Shown in pieces: positions 52,697-61,423 of a stretch of DNA of 64,000 bases; positions within the stretch are counted from its first letter, which is position 1, and each line of letters begins with the position of its first letter. The stretch is taken from NCBI RefSeq assembly GCF_003628755.1, contig NZ_CP029256.1, positions 2,871,585 to 2,935,584 on the forward strand. The letters run 5' to 3'. Made by a program: the position numbers and the translations under genes. The stretch comes from Christensenella minuta. GTDB lineage: Bacteria > Bacillota > Clostridia > Christensenellales > Christensenellaceae. The notes beneath the pieces were generated by a model, which was given only the letters and a program-made list of their open reading frames with translations, was not told where the DNA came from and made no database searches.

Positions 52697-53530
52697 ATGC
52701 AAAGAACATGGAAAAACAAGCTGGGAAGGGCGCTTCTGGTCGCGATACTGGTCGCCCTGGTAGTCGTGTTCCTCTACCCGCTGATTTTCATGACGCTTAA
52801 CTCCATGAAGGACAAAATCGAATATTATTCCAACGCCTTTGCGCTGCCCTCGGCGCCCACGCTTGACAATTATATCGCACTGTTCAACAAGTTCGGTATC
52901 GGGCGTTACCTTGGGAATACGCTGATTATCAGCGCGGGGAGCTTGGTGCTCACCCTCGTATGCGCGCTCTTTGCCAGCTATGCGTTTGCGCGGATGAAAT
53001 TCAGGGGAAAAAGCCCGGCCTACCTTTTTATCATTTGTACGATGTTCCTGCCCGCGCAGGTCATCATGATCCCGCTCTATGTCATGTACGCGAAAATGGG
53101 GCTTATCAATACCTATACGGGGGTGATCCTCGCGACGACGGCAGCCATGCTTCCCAACACGATCCTGCTGCTGCGGAGTAACTTTATCACGATCGACAAG
53201 GAGATATTCGAGGCGGCCAAGCTTGATGGGGCTGGATATTTCCAGATCGTCAAAAACATTCTGATCCCACTTGGAAAACCGGCGATCGCCATTTCGTCGA
53301 TCTTCAATTTCCTGGTGGTATGCAACGACCTGTTCCGGCCGATGATCCTTTTGCAGGCGGCGGATAAGCGGACGCTCACCGTGGCGCTGGCCGCGCTTTC
53401 ATCCCAGAAATTCGGAGACCCCACATACCTGTTTGCGGGGCTCACGATCAGCGCTCTCGTACCGCTCATCGTCTACCTGATCTTCAGCAAATCCATTGTA
53501 AAAGGCCTCACGGTCGGCTCGATTAAGTAA
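52697..53530 (+). CDS. Sugar ABC transporter permease, MalG/UgpE type
   Basis: Second CUT1 permease, 277 residues, six membrane segments, EAA loop FEAAKLDGAGYFQIVKNILIPLGKPA near 172-197. GGGAGG lies before the ATG inside the end of the preceding gene. The GH4 gene follows after 13 bases, so all are one transcript. Confidence 0.94.
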   Translation: MQRTWKNKLGRALLVAILVALVVVFLYPLIFMTLNSMKDKIEYYSNAFALPSAPTLDNYIALFNKFGIGRYLGNTLIISAGSLVLTLVCALFASYAFARMKFRGKSPAYLFIICTMFLPAQVIMIPLYVMYAKMGLINTYTGVILATTAAMLPNTILLLRSNFITIDKEIFEAAKLDGAGYFQIVKNILIPLGKPAIAISSIFNFLVVCNDLFRPMILLQAADKRTLTVALAALSSQKFGDPTYLFAGLTISALVPLIVYLIFSKSIVKGLTVGSIK

Positions 53531-53543
53531 AGGAGAACTTATT

Positions 53544-54896
53544 ATGGCAGTAAAAATCAGTATACTCGGCGCAGGAAGCGGAATTTTTTCCCTGAACATG
53601 ATCCGTGACCTGTGCCTTACAGAAAATCTCCAGGACAGTGCAATCTGCTTTATGGATATCGACGAAAAGCGTCTCGACGCATCGTATACGCTGTGTATGC
53701 GGCTCGCCAAGCAGATGGGAATACGGCTTAACATTTCCAAAACGACCAGCCGCGAGGAAGCGCTCACGGGTGCGGATTTTGTGGTGAATACCATCCTCAT
53801 CGGCGGTTACAGGGGCTGGAAAGAAGGGTGGAGCATCGCCAAAAAGTGGGGCTACCGGATGGGCGGCAGTATGCACATTATGCACGACGAGGCATTTTGG
53901 ATCAATTTTTACCAGCTGCGGATGATCGAGGATGTGCAGCTCGACATCAAGCGGATTTGCCCGAACGCCTGGTATCTGCTGGTATCGAATCCGGTAATGG
54001 CGGCGACAACCTACCTGCGCCGCAAGTATCCGGAAATGAAAATGGTCGGCCTGTGCCATGGAACCGGAATGATCCGGACGATGGCGAAGACCATGGGCCT
54101 CGACATCGGGAAAGTTTCGTGCGAAATTCCGGGAATCAACCATTTTGTCTGGATGAACGAATTTTATTATGAGGGTAAAAATGCGTTTCCGCTTCTTGAC
54201 AAATGGCTTGAAGAACACGGCGAAGAATATTTTGCGAATTGCGAATACAGCGACGGTATGGGCCCAAAGCCAATGGACCTCTATCGGCGCTATGGCGTGA
54301 TGCCGATCGGCGACACCGCGAATCCGGGCGGCGGCGCGTGGGGCTATCCCTATCATTCGGACAGGGAAGTGGAAGAATCCTGGAAAGAGGACCCGGATAC
54401 ATGGTTCAATAAATATTTTGATATGAGCGCGGACCGCGTGAAAGAGATCGAGCAGGCTGCGTACGACGAGGCCAAGGACGTACTGGCTCTCGCCGGGAAG
54501 GAACATTCGGGCGAGCCGATGATCCCGCTGATCGAGTCCCTTGCCTGCGGGGTGGAGCGGAACATCGTGGTCAATGTTCTGAACGATCACGGATATGTTC
54601 CCGGTTTTCCGCTTGATTTCGAGGTCGAGGTGCCCGCCTTCTGCGGGCGGCACGGGATACAGCCGGTCGTCATGAATCCGTTGCCGCGCGCGATCCTCGC
54701 GCACGCGTATCACGACAGGATCGCTCCCGTGGAGATGGAGCTTGCGGCGTTTGACGCTCATGATAAAAACCTGCTCGTCGATTTGGTCATGATGGACCCG
54801 CGTTCTAAGTCCCTCGAGCAGGCGGAAGGGCTTGTGAACGAAATACTCGGCCTCCCGTATCATTCCGAGATGAAGGAATGGTACGGCGGAAAGTGA
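53544..54896 (+). CDS. Glycoside hydrolase family 4 enzyme (alpha-galacturonidase/alpha-galactosidase/alpha-glucosidase group)
   Basis: NAD- and manganese-dependent cytoplasmic glycosidase of 450 residues. The N-terminal Rossmann fold has GAGSGIFSLNMIRDLCL, and MDIDEKRLDA follows. The metal-site motif is GLCHGTGM near 170-177 and SNPVMAATTY near 147 and GINHFVWMNEF near 193 complete the active site. The CHG form of the cysteine-histidine motif fits the alpha-glycosidase side of the family, including alpha-galacturonidases, more than 6-phospho-beta-glucosidases. AAAGGAG precedes the start. It would cleave imported oligosaccharides inside the cell. Substrate remains inferred. Confidence 0.9.
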   Translation: MAVKISILGAGSGIFSLNMIRDLCLTENLQDSAICFMDIDEKRLDASYTLCMRLAKQMGIRLNISKTTSREEALTGADFVVNTILIGGYRGWKEGWSIAKKWGYRMGGSMHIMHDEAFWINFYQLRMIEDVQLDIKRICPNAWYLLVSNPVMAATTYLRRKYPEMKMVGLCHGTGMIRTMAKTMGLDIGKVSCEIPGINHFVWMNEFYYEGKNAFPLLDKWLEEHGEEYFANCEYSDGMGPKPMDLYRRYGVMPIGDTANPGGGAWGYPYHSDREVEESWKEDPDTWFNKYFDMSADRVKEIEQAAYDEAKDVLALAGKEHSGEPMIPLIESLACGVERNIVVNVLNDHGYVPGFPLDFEVEVPAFCGRHGIQPVVMNPLPRAILAHAYHDRIAPVEMELAAFDAHDKNLLVDLVMMDPRSKSLEQAEGLVNEILGLPYHSEMKEWYGGK

Positions 54897-54910
54897 CCGA
54901 AAGCAAAACC

Positions 54911-54985
54911 GTCCCGGGCAGACCTTGAACGTCAGCCCGGGACGAATGTTGTTATCGGATTGATCCGGCCGCAGGCGTCGCGGCC
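54911..54985 (+). promoter_or_regulatory. Two intercistronic hairpins between GH4 and GH78 genes
   Basis: CGTCCCGGGC (54911-54920) with GCCCGGGACG (54936-54945), and GGCCGC (54967-54972) with GCGGCC (54980-54985). The T content after them is too low for a strong terminator, so they may attenuate or stabilise the transcript. Confidence 0.55.
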
Positions 54986-55000
54986 GCTGTAAGGAGAAAT

Positions 55001-57748
55001 ATGAAAGTCACGGATGTAAAAATCAACGGCATTGTAAATCCGGTGGGGTTTGCGCTTCCCGATGTTTCGGTTTCATGGAGGGTGGCGGACGCGGCGGATC
55101 AAAAACAGGAAAGCGCCGAAATATTGGTGGCGGCGGACGCGCATATGGAACGGATACTTGCGCGCAAGCAGGGCAGGCTCGATTGTGCGGGCGAAGAGAT
55201 CAAGCTCACGCTTGCACCGCGGACGGTTTATTACGTGCAGGTGAAGGTCACCGGCAACGGGGGAGAGACGGGCGAAAGCGGCGTCGCTTTTTTTGAAACG
55301 GGAAAAATGAACGAGCCGTGGAGCGCGCAATGGATCGGACAGCAGCCGGGCGACACGTTCCATCCCGTGTTTGAAAAGCGGGTCCGGGTTGCCGGGCCGC
55401 TCGGCAAGGCGCGGCTTTATATCTGCGGGCTGGGCCTGTACGAAGCCTATATCGGCGGCCGCAAGGTAGGGGACGAATTGCTCACGCCCTTCGTGAACGA
55501 ATACCGCTATGCCTTGCAGGCGCAGACCTATGATGTGACAGATATGCTGCGCGGGGATGCGGTCCTGTCCGTCCTGCTGGGAAACGGCTGGTATAAGGGC
55601 CGCCTCGGGTACGACGGACGCAGGGAAATCTATGGAGACCGCTTTGCGTTGATTGCGGAGCTGGTGCTGGAATATACGGACGGCACGGTGGAAACGGTCG
55701 CGACGGACGAGAGCTGGACCTACCGCGGCTCAGAGATCGAGTATTCGGATATTTACGACGGGGAAGGAATCAACAGGCTGTTATATGAAGGCGGGAAAAA
55801 TGAGAGCCGTCCGGCGGCTCCGGCCGATATAGATATGCGGCTGCTCCAGGACAGGCGCAGCCTTCCGGTGAAGGCAATGCAGAAGGTCGGGGTGCGGGAG
55901 GTCATCCGCACGCCGCGCGGGGAGGCCGTGCTTGATTTTGGACAGAATTTTGCGGGTTATGTAACCTTTCATGCGGCCTTTCCCAAGGGAACGAAGGTTG
56001 TGCTGCGGCATGGAGAGATCCTGCAGGAGGGTTGCTTTTACAACGAAAATTACCGGACCGCGAAATCCGAATTTTCCTATACCTCCGACGGCCGCGAAGA
56101 GTGGGTCCGTCCGCATTTTACCTTCATGGGCTTCCGTTATGTATGCGTGGAAGGCTGGCCGGGCGAGCTGCGGAAAGAGGATTTTGTGGGCAAGGCCGTT
56201 TATTCGCAGATGCAGCGCACCGGGTATCTTGAAACGGATAATCCGGACCTCAACCAGTTGGCGGAAAATGCGCTGTGGGGGATGAAGAGCAATTTTCTCG
56301 ATATGCCCACGGACTGTCCGCAGCGGGACGAGCGGCTGGGATGGACGGGCGACGCGCAGGTGTTCGCGCCCACCGCGTCCTTCTTCATGGATACGCGCGC
56401 GTTTTATGACAAATACCTGTGGGACCTGCACAACGACCAAAGGGCGCATGACGGCGCGGTCGCCTATTACCTTCCGAACATCAATAACACCCCGGGCGGG
56501 TCTTCGGTTTGGGGAGACGCCGCGACCTTCATACCGGATGCCCTGTACGATATATTCGGCAGCGAAAGGGTCCTGCGGGAACATTATCCCCTGATGAAGG
56601 ACTGGGTAGACTGGATCACGAAAAAAGACTGCGAGAGGGAGGGCGGACCGAAGCGCCTGTTCGATTTCGCTTTTACGTTTGGCGACTGGCTGGCGATGGA
56701 CGGCATGACCCCGCAAAGCGTAAAGGGCGGGACGGACGATGCCTATATCTCGAGCGTTTACTACTACGCCTCCGTGAGGAAGCTTGGAAAAGCGGCGGGA
56801 CTGCTGGGTAAAGAGGAAGACGCAAAAAGATATGCCGCACTGGCGGAACAGGTCCTGGCGGCGATCCTGCGGGAATACTTCTCACCCTCCGGCCGCCTGT
56901 GCGTCGATACTCAGACAGGGTATATCATCGCGCTGCATTTTGGCGTCTACCGGGATAAGGAAAAAATCATCCGTGGGCTGCGCGAGCGGCTGAAAAAGGA
57001 CGGATATCGCATCAAATGCGGCTTTACGGGCGCTCCGCTGATCTGCGAAACGCTGGCGGAGAACGGCATGGAACGGTGGGCGCAGTATCTGCTGCTGCAG
57101 GATGGCTTCCCCGGCTGGATGCATTGCATCCGCCTGGGCGCGACGACAATCTGGGAGCGCTGGAATTCGGTGCTTGACGACGGGTCGATCAGTTCCACAT
57201 CGATGAATTCTCTGAACCATTATTCCTACGGCTCCGTGATTCACTATGTTGTCAGGGATATCGTGGGTATAAAACCGCTTGCGCCGGGATATTCCCGGGT
57301 ACGGATCGATCCGCGCCCCTCGCGTGAGATCAGAAAGGCGAAGTGTTCGTACCTTTCGGCGCGGGGCGAATACCGGGTGGAATGGGCGGCAAAAGAGGAC
57401 GGGAGCGTCGACCTTAAGGTCCTCGTTCCCTTCGATTGCGAGGCCTGGGTTCAGCTTCCGGACAGGGAGCTGGTCCTGGCGGCAGGAGAAACAAAGGTCA
57501 ATTACCGGCCCGCCTGCGATTTCCGCCGCCTGTACGATTGGGAAACGCTCCTTGAGGCCTGCCGGAAAGACGATCGGGCGATGGCGGTGCTGAAAGAGAA
57601 ACTGCCGGACGCATACGCGAGGGCGTCCGGCGGCGATCCTGAGGACCTCAGCCTCAGTCTTCAGGACCTGCGCGGGATGTCGTGGGCCGGCTTCCGGGCG
57701 GAAGATGTGGAGGCGGCCGCAGAGGCGCTGTTTGCGCTGGAGGCATAA
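55001..57748 (+). CDS. Alpha-L-rhamnosidase, glycoside hydrolase family 78
   Basis: Large hydrolase of 915 residues without a signal peptide, so probably cytoplasmic. N-terminal beta domains (PVGFALPDVSVSWRV; then SAQWIGQQ near 105 starting the Bac_rhamnosid N domain with YICGLGLYEAYIGG) precede the (alpha/alpha)6 barrel. The active-site signature FLDMPTDCPQRDERLGWTGDAQ lies near 430-452, and WERWNSV...SLNHYSYGSV near 720-745 closes it. The C-terminal beta domain is followed by an extra helical tail of about 100 residues (about 810-915) that I do not recognise. AAGGAG lies before the ATG. It releases terminal alpha-L-rhamnose from plant glycosides or pectic oligomers. Confidence 0.93.
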   Translation: MKVTDVKINGIVNPVGFALPDVSVSWRVADAADQKQESAEILVAADAHMERILARKQGRLDCAGEEIKLTLAPRTVYYVQVKVTGNGGETGESGVAFFETGKMNEPWSAQWIGQQPGDTFHPVFEKRVRVAGPLGKARLYICGLGLYEAYIGGRKVGDELLTPFVNEYRYALQAQTYDVTDMLRGDAVLSVLLGNGWYKGRLGYDGRREIYGDRFALIAELVLEYTDGTVETVATDESWTYRGSEIEYSDIYDGEGINRLLYEGGKNESRPAAPADIDMRLLQDRRSLPVKAMQKVGVREVIRTPRGEAVLDFGQNFAGYVTFHAAFPKGTKVVLRHGEILQEGCFYNENYRTAKSEFSYTSDGREEWVRPHFTFMGFRYVCVEGWPGELRKEDFVGKAVYSQMQRTGYLETDNPDLNQLAENALWGMKSNFLDMPTDCPQRDERLGWTGDAQVFAPTASFFMDTRAFYDKYLWDLHNDQRAHDGAVAYYLPNINNTPGGSSVWGDAATFIPDALYDIFGSERVLREHYPLMKDWVDWITKKDCEREGGPKRLFDFAFTFGDWLAMDGMTPQSVKGGTDDAYISSVYYYASVRKLGKAAGLLGKEEDAKRYAALAEQVLAAILREYFSPSGRLCVDTQTGYIIALHFGVYRDKEKIIRGLRERLKKDGYRIKCGFTGAPLICETLAENGMERWAQYLLLQDGFPGWMHCIRLGATTIWERWNSVLDDGSISSTSMNSLNHYSYGSVIHYVVRDIVGIKPLAPGYSRVRIDPRPSREIRKAKCSYLSARGEYRVEWAAKEDGSVDLKVLVPFDCEAWVQLPDRELVLAAGETKVNYRPACDFRRLYDWETLLEACRKDDRAMAVLKEKLPDAYARASGGDPEDLSLSLQDLRGMSWAGFRAEDVEAAAEALFALEA

Positions 57749-57787
57749 GGCATTTAGCGCGTACGGATAAATAAAAACGAAAAATAA

Positions 57788-57816
57788 AAAGCCCCGGCTC
57801 TGGCCGGGGCTTTGGT
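57788..57816. terminator. Terminator of the glycan operon and of the reverse GDPD gene
   Basis: AAAGCCCCGGC-TCTG-GCCGGGGCTTT, a perfect stem between convergent genes, with T or A runs on both sides. Confidence 0.88.
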
Positions 57817-57820
57817 TTTG

Positions 57821-58714
57821 TCAGCTTGCTTTATTCTGTTCCCATAAGACAGGCCGTTTCTTCGGCGTAAAATTTTCAAAAATAATAGAGTCTGTATACT
57901 GCCTGGCGCGTTCGTATTCCTCCCGCGTACGCACGGTCCATGCAAAGATCGGCGCCCCGCTCCTGCGCAGCCGGCGGATCAGGCGGGAATCCACCTTCTG
58001 GCATTCATAGCTGATAAAATTCGGCCGGCAGATAAAATTGACGCCCAACCGCTGTACTACCAGCAGCAGCTTTGAAAGGATAAAGCGGACGACGCAGTCC
58101 ATTCCGGCGGGGAAGTTATCCTTGCACAGCGAGAAATTACAGGAGAGCTGGCCGCGATAAACGTTCGGCGCATTTTTTTTGAACCAGCGCACCGAAAACG
58201 GCGAAAAAGACTGGATGGCGTATTTGCCGCCGTACGCTTCCATCATGTCGTACAGCTCGCGCTCGAGGTCCCCGGCAAAGCCCTTCCGCTTGATTTCGAT
58301 CAGGAGGGGAACCTGCCCCTTGATGAGCAGCAGCGTTTCGCGCAGGGTAGGTATCTTGTACTGCGTCCCGCCGAGCCGCAGCTTGCGCAGCTCGGCAAAC
58401 GTGTAATCCCTGATCTTTCCGTCTGCGCCGGTCATACGCTTCAAATTGGAGTCGTGGAATACCACGATCACCCCGTCCCTGGTGCGGTGGACGTCAAGCT
58501 CGATCGCAAAACCATGCTTTACCGCATTTGCGAATGCGGGCAAAGAATTCTCAGGGTAGCGTTCGTTATGCAATCCCCTATGCGCATATTGATAATCTGT
58601 CAGCCACGTTTTTTCTGCCGGCGGCGCCGCTTTTGTCATCACACGGTCCAGCACAAGGACAGCGGCTACGATTGCGGCCAATACCATAAAGACCACAGAG
58701 ACTTCCGAAAACAT
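57821..58714 (-). CDS. Glycerophosphodiester phosphodiesterase with N-terminal membrane helix
   Basis: Membrane-anchored enzyme of 297 residues that splits glycerophosphodiesters to glycerol 3-phosphate and an alcohol. One helix (about 6-24) is followed by the catalytic barrel: AHRGLHNERYPENSLPAF with the His-Arg and Glu, ELDVHRTRDGVIVVFHD with metal-binding Glu, Asp and catalytic His, and LLIEIKRKG. AGGAATTC is the only ribosome-binding-like sequence. Likely faces the outside or membrane and recycles lipid head groups or teichoic-acid pieces. Confidence 0.92.
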   Translation of the reverse strand: MFSEVSVVFMVLAAIVAAVLVLDRVMTKAAPPAEKTWLTDYQYAHRGLHNERYPENSLPAFANAVKHGFAIELDVHRTRDGVIVVFHDSNLKRMTGADGKIRDYTFAELRKLRLGGTQYKIPTLRETLLLIKGQVPLLIEIKRKGFAGDLERELYDMMEAYGGKYAIQSFSPFSVRWFKKNAPNVYRGQLSCNFSLCKDNFPAGMDCVVRFILSKLLLVVQRLGVNFICRPNFISYECQKVDSRLIRRLRRSGAPIFAWTVRTREEYERARQYTDSIIFENFTPKKRPVLWEQNKAS

Positions 58715-58833
58715 CTAAAAGAATTCCTCCAAGCGTTGATTTCGATTCCCAGTATAACAGAAGGAAATGAAAATACCAGATAGGAAAAATAAAGAATTTA
58801 TTAAGTTCTTGTAAAACCCGGCCAAAACTGCCG

Positions 58834-58868
58834 AAAAAAACCCCCGCCGGACCTACCCGGCAGGGGTT
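58834..58868 (-). terminator. Terminator of the DegV gene
   Basis: On the reverse strand AACCCC-GCCGG...CCGGC-GGGGTT (one internal mismatch) is followed by seven T. Confidence 0.78.
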
Positions 58869-58882
58869 CGGTCTTACTCTTC

Positions 58883-59773
58883 CTATTTAAATTTAATATC
58901 TACGCGCTGTTTGCCCACATAGTGGATATTGACCGTACCCGGCCCGGAATGCGCGCCAATCACCGGCCCGGTGTAATTGATGAGGGTCTCCCTAACCGTG
59001 GGGAACCGCTCCCGGATCAGCCCGGCCACGTATTCCGCCTCTTCCGGCGCGTCGCCGTGACCGACATAAACGATCTGGCCGTCCGGATTGTCGATATCCT
59101 CTTCCATTTTATCCACCATGGCGATCAGCGACTTTTTCCTGCCGCGGATTTTCTCCACCGGGATAATTTTTCCCTCATTATTGAAAGCGAGCACCGGCTT
59201 GATATTGAGCATCGTTCCAAGGAACGCGCTTGCGCGGGATACACGCCCGCCGCGCCGCAAATGTTCGAGACTTTCCACCGCAAACCAGTGGGTGATCTTC
59301 CATTTCAGCGCTTCTGCGTAATCGCGCGCTTCCTCGATGGACGCACCCTCGTTTTTCTTGTTGCTGACAAGATGGACGAACAGGCCGTAGCCGCGCGAAG
59401 CAGACAGGGAATCCACAATATAGATTTTCCTGCCGGGGTATTTTTGCATCAGCTGTTCGGCAGTCATCAGCGCATTGTTGTACGACCCGGACAGACCGGA
59501 AGAAAATTCAAGATGCAGGACATCCTTGCCTTCCTCCAAAATCGGGGTAAAGAACTCGGTGTAACGCTCCGCGTTTACCATAGACGTAGTGGGCATGGAA
59601 CCCGCGCGCACTTTTTCATAAAATTCGTGGGTCGGAATGGAAACGCCCTGGTCGTCATAATATTCACGCCCATCCATAAAGAACTGGTAGAGCAGGACGG
59701 GGATGCCGCGTTCGCGCGCAAAAGACGTCGGAAGATCAGCAGTGGAACTACAGGTAAGCACATAATCAGCCAT
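58883..59773 (-). CDS. degV: DegV family fatty-acid-binding protein
   Basis: A 296-residue DegV protein. The start at 59773 (MADYVLTCSSTADLP) has GGAGAA upstream and fits the family; the longer frame does not. TADLP, the SMPTTSMVN motif near 67-75, FSSGLSGSYNNA near 95 and the C-terminal GAHSGPGTVNIHYVG bind the fatty-acid head group. Family members supply fatty acids to FakA-type kinases for phospholipid synthesis. No fakA is adjacent. Confidence 0.92.
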   Translation of the reverse strand: MADYVLTCSSTADLPTSFARERGIPVLLYQFFMDGREYYDDQGVSIPTHEFYEKVRAGSMPTTSMVNAERYTEFFTPILEEGKDVLHLEFSSGLSGSYNNALMTAEQLMQKYPGRKIYIVDSLSASRGYGLFVHLVSNKKNEGASIEEARDYAEALKWKITHWFAVESLEHLRRGGRVSRASAFLGTMLNIKPVLAFNNEGKIIPVEKIRGRKKSLIAMVDKMEEDIDNPDGQIVYVGHGDAPEEAEYVAGLIRERFPTVRETLINYTGPVIGAHSGPGTVNIHYVGKQRVDIKFK

Positions 59774-60001
59774 TACATATTCTCCAATCATTTTATTGTG
59801 GCGGATTGGTCTTGGGATGCCGGAAATATATGGCTCAAAACCAACCTGCGCACCGCCCAAATATGCATGATACAGGCGTACACAACTAATTATAGTATAT
59901 CGTTTAGGGACCTAAAATGCAAGAAGGGAACGAAAAAACGGAGAGTTTCCCAAAACGAAAAATTATTTTTCAAAATTTGCATTTGCGGGGCGCACGAGCT
60001 C

Positions 60002-60030
60002 TTGCGTTTCCCCTTCTTTTGTATTAGAAT
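60002..60030 (+). promoter_or_regulatory. Promoter of the aminotransferase gene
   Basis: TTGCGT (60002-60007) and TAGAAT (60025-60030) with a 17-base spacer. The rest of the gap from 59,774 to 60,110 shows no gene. Confidence 0.62.
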
Positions 60031-60110
60031 AGATATGCTAACGATGGGATATACATGTGTGCAGCACATGGTTACATAAATTTTAAAGAGGAACTTGTTG
60101 GAGGTAGAAA

Positions 60111-61304
60111 ATGCAACTTTCCGAAAAAGCACTTGCAATTTCGCCCTCGCTGACACTCAAGATCACGGCGATGGCAAAAGAAATGAAGGCGCGTGGGCTC
60201 GATGTGGTAGGGTTTGGCGCAGGGGAACCGGACTTTGATACGCCGCAGCATATCAAAGACGCGGCAGTGGAAGCGATCCGTATCGGCATGACGAAATACA
60301 CGCCGGCTTCGGGCACGCTGGAGCTGAAAAAGGCAGTGTGCGCCAACCTGAAAAGGAATCACGGCCTGTCTTATGAGCCGAACCAGATCGTGATCTCCAA
60401 CGGCGCCAAGCATTCCCTGTTCAATACGTTCCAGGCGATCGTAAATCCGGGCGACGAAGTGCTGGTTATCGCGCCTTACTGGCTGACCTATCCGGAACTT
60501 GTGAAGATGGCGGGGGGCGTGCCCGTGTATGTCGAGGCGAAGGAAAGCAATAATTTTGAACCTCTTGCGGCGGATATCGAGGCGGCTGTGACGGAGAGGA
60601 CAAAGGCGATCATCGTCAATAACCCCTCCAATCCCTGCGGGTGTATTTATTCGCAGAAAACGCTTGGGGACATTGCGGAAATTGCCCAGAAACACGATTT
60701 CTTTATCGTGTCGGATGAAATTTACGGCGAGCTGGTATACGACGGAAACAAGCATCTTTCCATCGCCAACCTTTCGGATGACGCTTATGCGCGCACCATC
60801 CTGGTGAACGGCCTCTCTAAGACCTATGCCATGACGGGCTGGCGTATCGGCTATACGGCAAGCACACCGGAGATCGCCAAGATCATGGGAAGCTACCAGA
60901 GCCACGCGACCTCGAACCCATGCTCGGTCGCGCAGTTTGCGGGCGTGGAAGCGCTGATGGGACCGCAGGACGAAATCAGGAAAATGCGCGAAGAGTTCAA
61001 TGAGCGCAGGAAGCTGATGGTAAAGCTTGTAAACGCGATCGACGGCTTGTCGTGCGTGACTCCGATGGGAGCGTTCTATGTGATGATGAACATTTCAAAA
61101 CTCAAAGGCCGCAGGCTCGAGGGCAAGGAGATCAAAGGGTCGGTGGATTTTGCGGAAAAATTGCTGGAGAAGAAGCTGACGGCGGTCATTCCGGGCGCAG
61201 CCTTCGGCGCAGACGATTTTGTGCGCCTCTCTTATGCGGTCTCACGTGAAAATATTGAAAAGGGAATCAAGCGGATCGCCGAATTTGTTGCTATGCTCGA
61301 TTGA
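60111..61304 (+). CDS. Class I pyridoxal-phosphate aminotransferase (aspartate aminotransferase type)
   Basis: Aminotransferase of 397 residues. Typical motifs are GFGAGEPDFDTP at 34-45, NNPSNPCGCIY at 170-180, SDEIYGEL at 201-208 and the PLP lysine K237 in NGLSKTYAMTGWRIGY. The C-terminal FVRLSYA region carries the substrate arginine. TTGGAGG precedes the start. It resembles AspC/AspAT of Clostridia, interconverting aspartate and oxaloacetate with glutamate. The next gene makes an acid from an acetyl-CoA condensation, so a shared role in amino-acid synthesis is plausible. Confidence 0.92.
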   Translation: MQLSEKALAISPSLTLKITAMAKEMKARGLDVVGFGAGEPDFDTPQHIKDAAVEAIRIGMTKYTPASGTLELKKAVCANLKRNHGLSYEPNQIVISNGAKHSLFNTFQAIVNPGDEVLVIAPYWLTYPELVKMAGGVPVYVEAKESNNFEPLAADIEAAVTERTKAIIVNNPSNPCGCIYSQKTLGDIAEIAQKHDFFIVSDEIYGELVYDGNKHLSIANLSDDAYARTILVNGLSKTYAMTGWRIGYTASTPEIAKIMGSYQSHATSNPCSVAQFAGVEALMGPQDEIRKMREEFNERRKLMVKLVNAIDGLSCVTPMGAFYVMMNISKLKGRRLEGKEIKGSVDFAEKLLEKKLTAVIPGAAFGADDFVRLSYAVSRENIEKGIKRIAEFVAMLD

Positions 61305-61423
61305 TAACGGATCGATCAAGATAACGGCAGTCAGTATCGTTAGGATTCTTGACTGACAGAGTATGCAGCTTACATCAGCGTATTATTTTAACGAAAATGG
61401 CCGCAAACGGAATGGAGGAAACT

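Noticed and set aside
53523-54863. Reverse-strand frame of 446 codons
   Set aside because: Antisense of the GH4 gene; Arg/His-rich composition typical of shadow frames, and the sense frame has all GH4 motifs.
58922-60079. Forward frame of 385 codons over the DegV gene
   Set aside because: Antisense of DegV for most of its length and runs through a promoter region; no family features.
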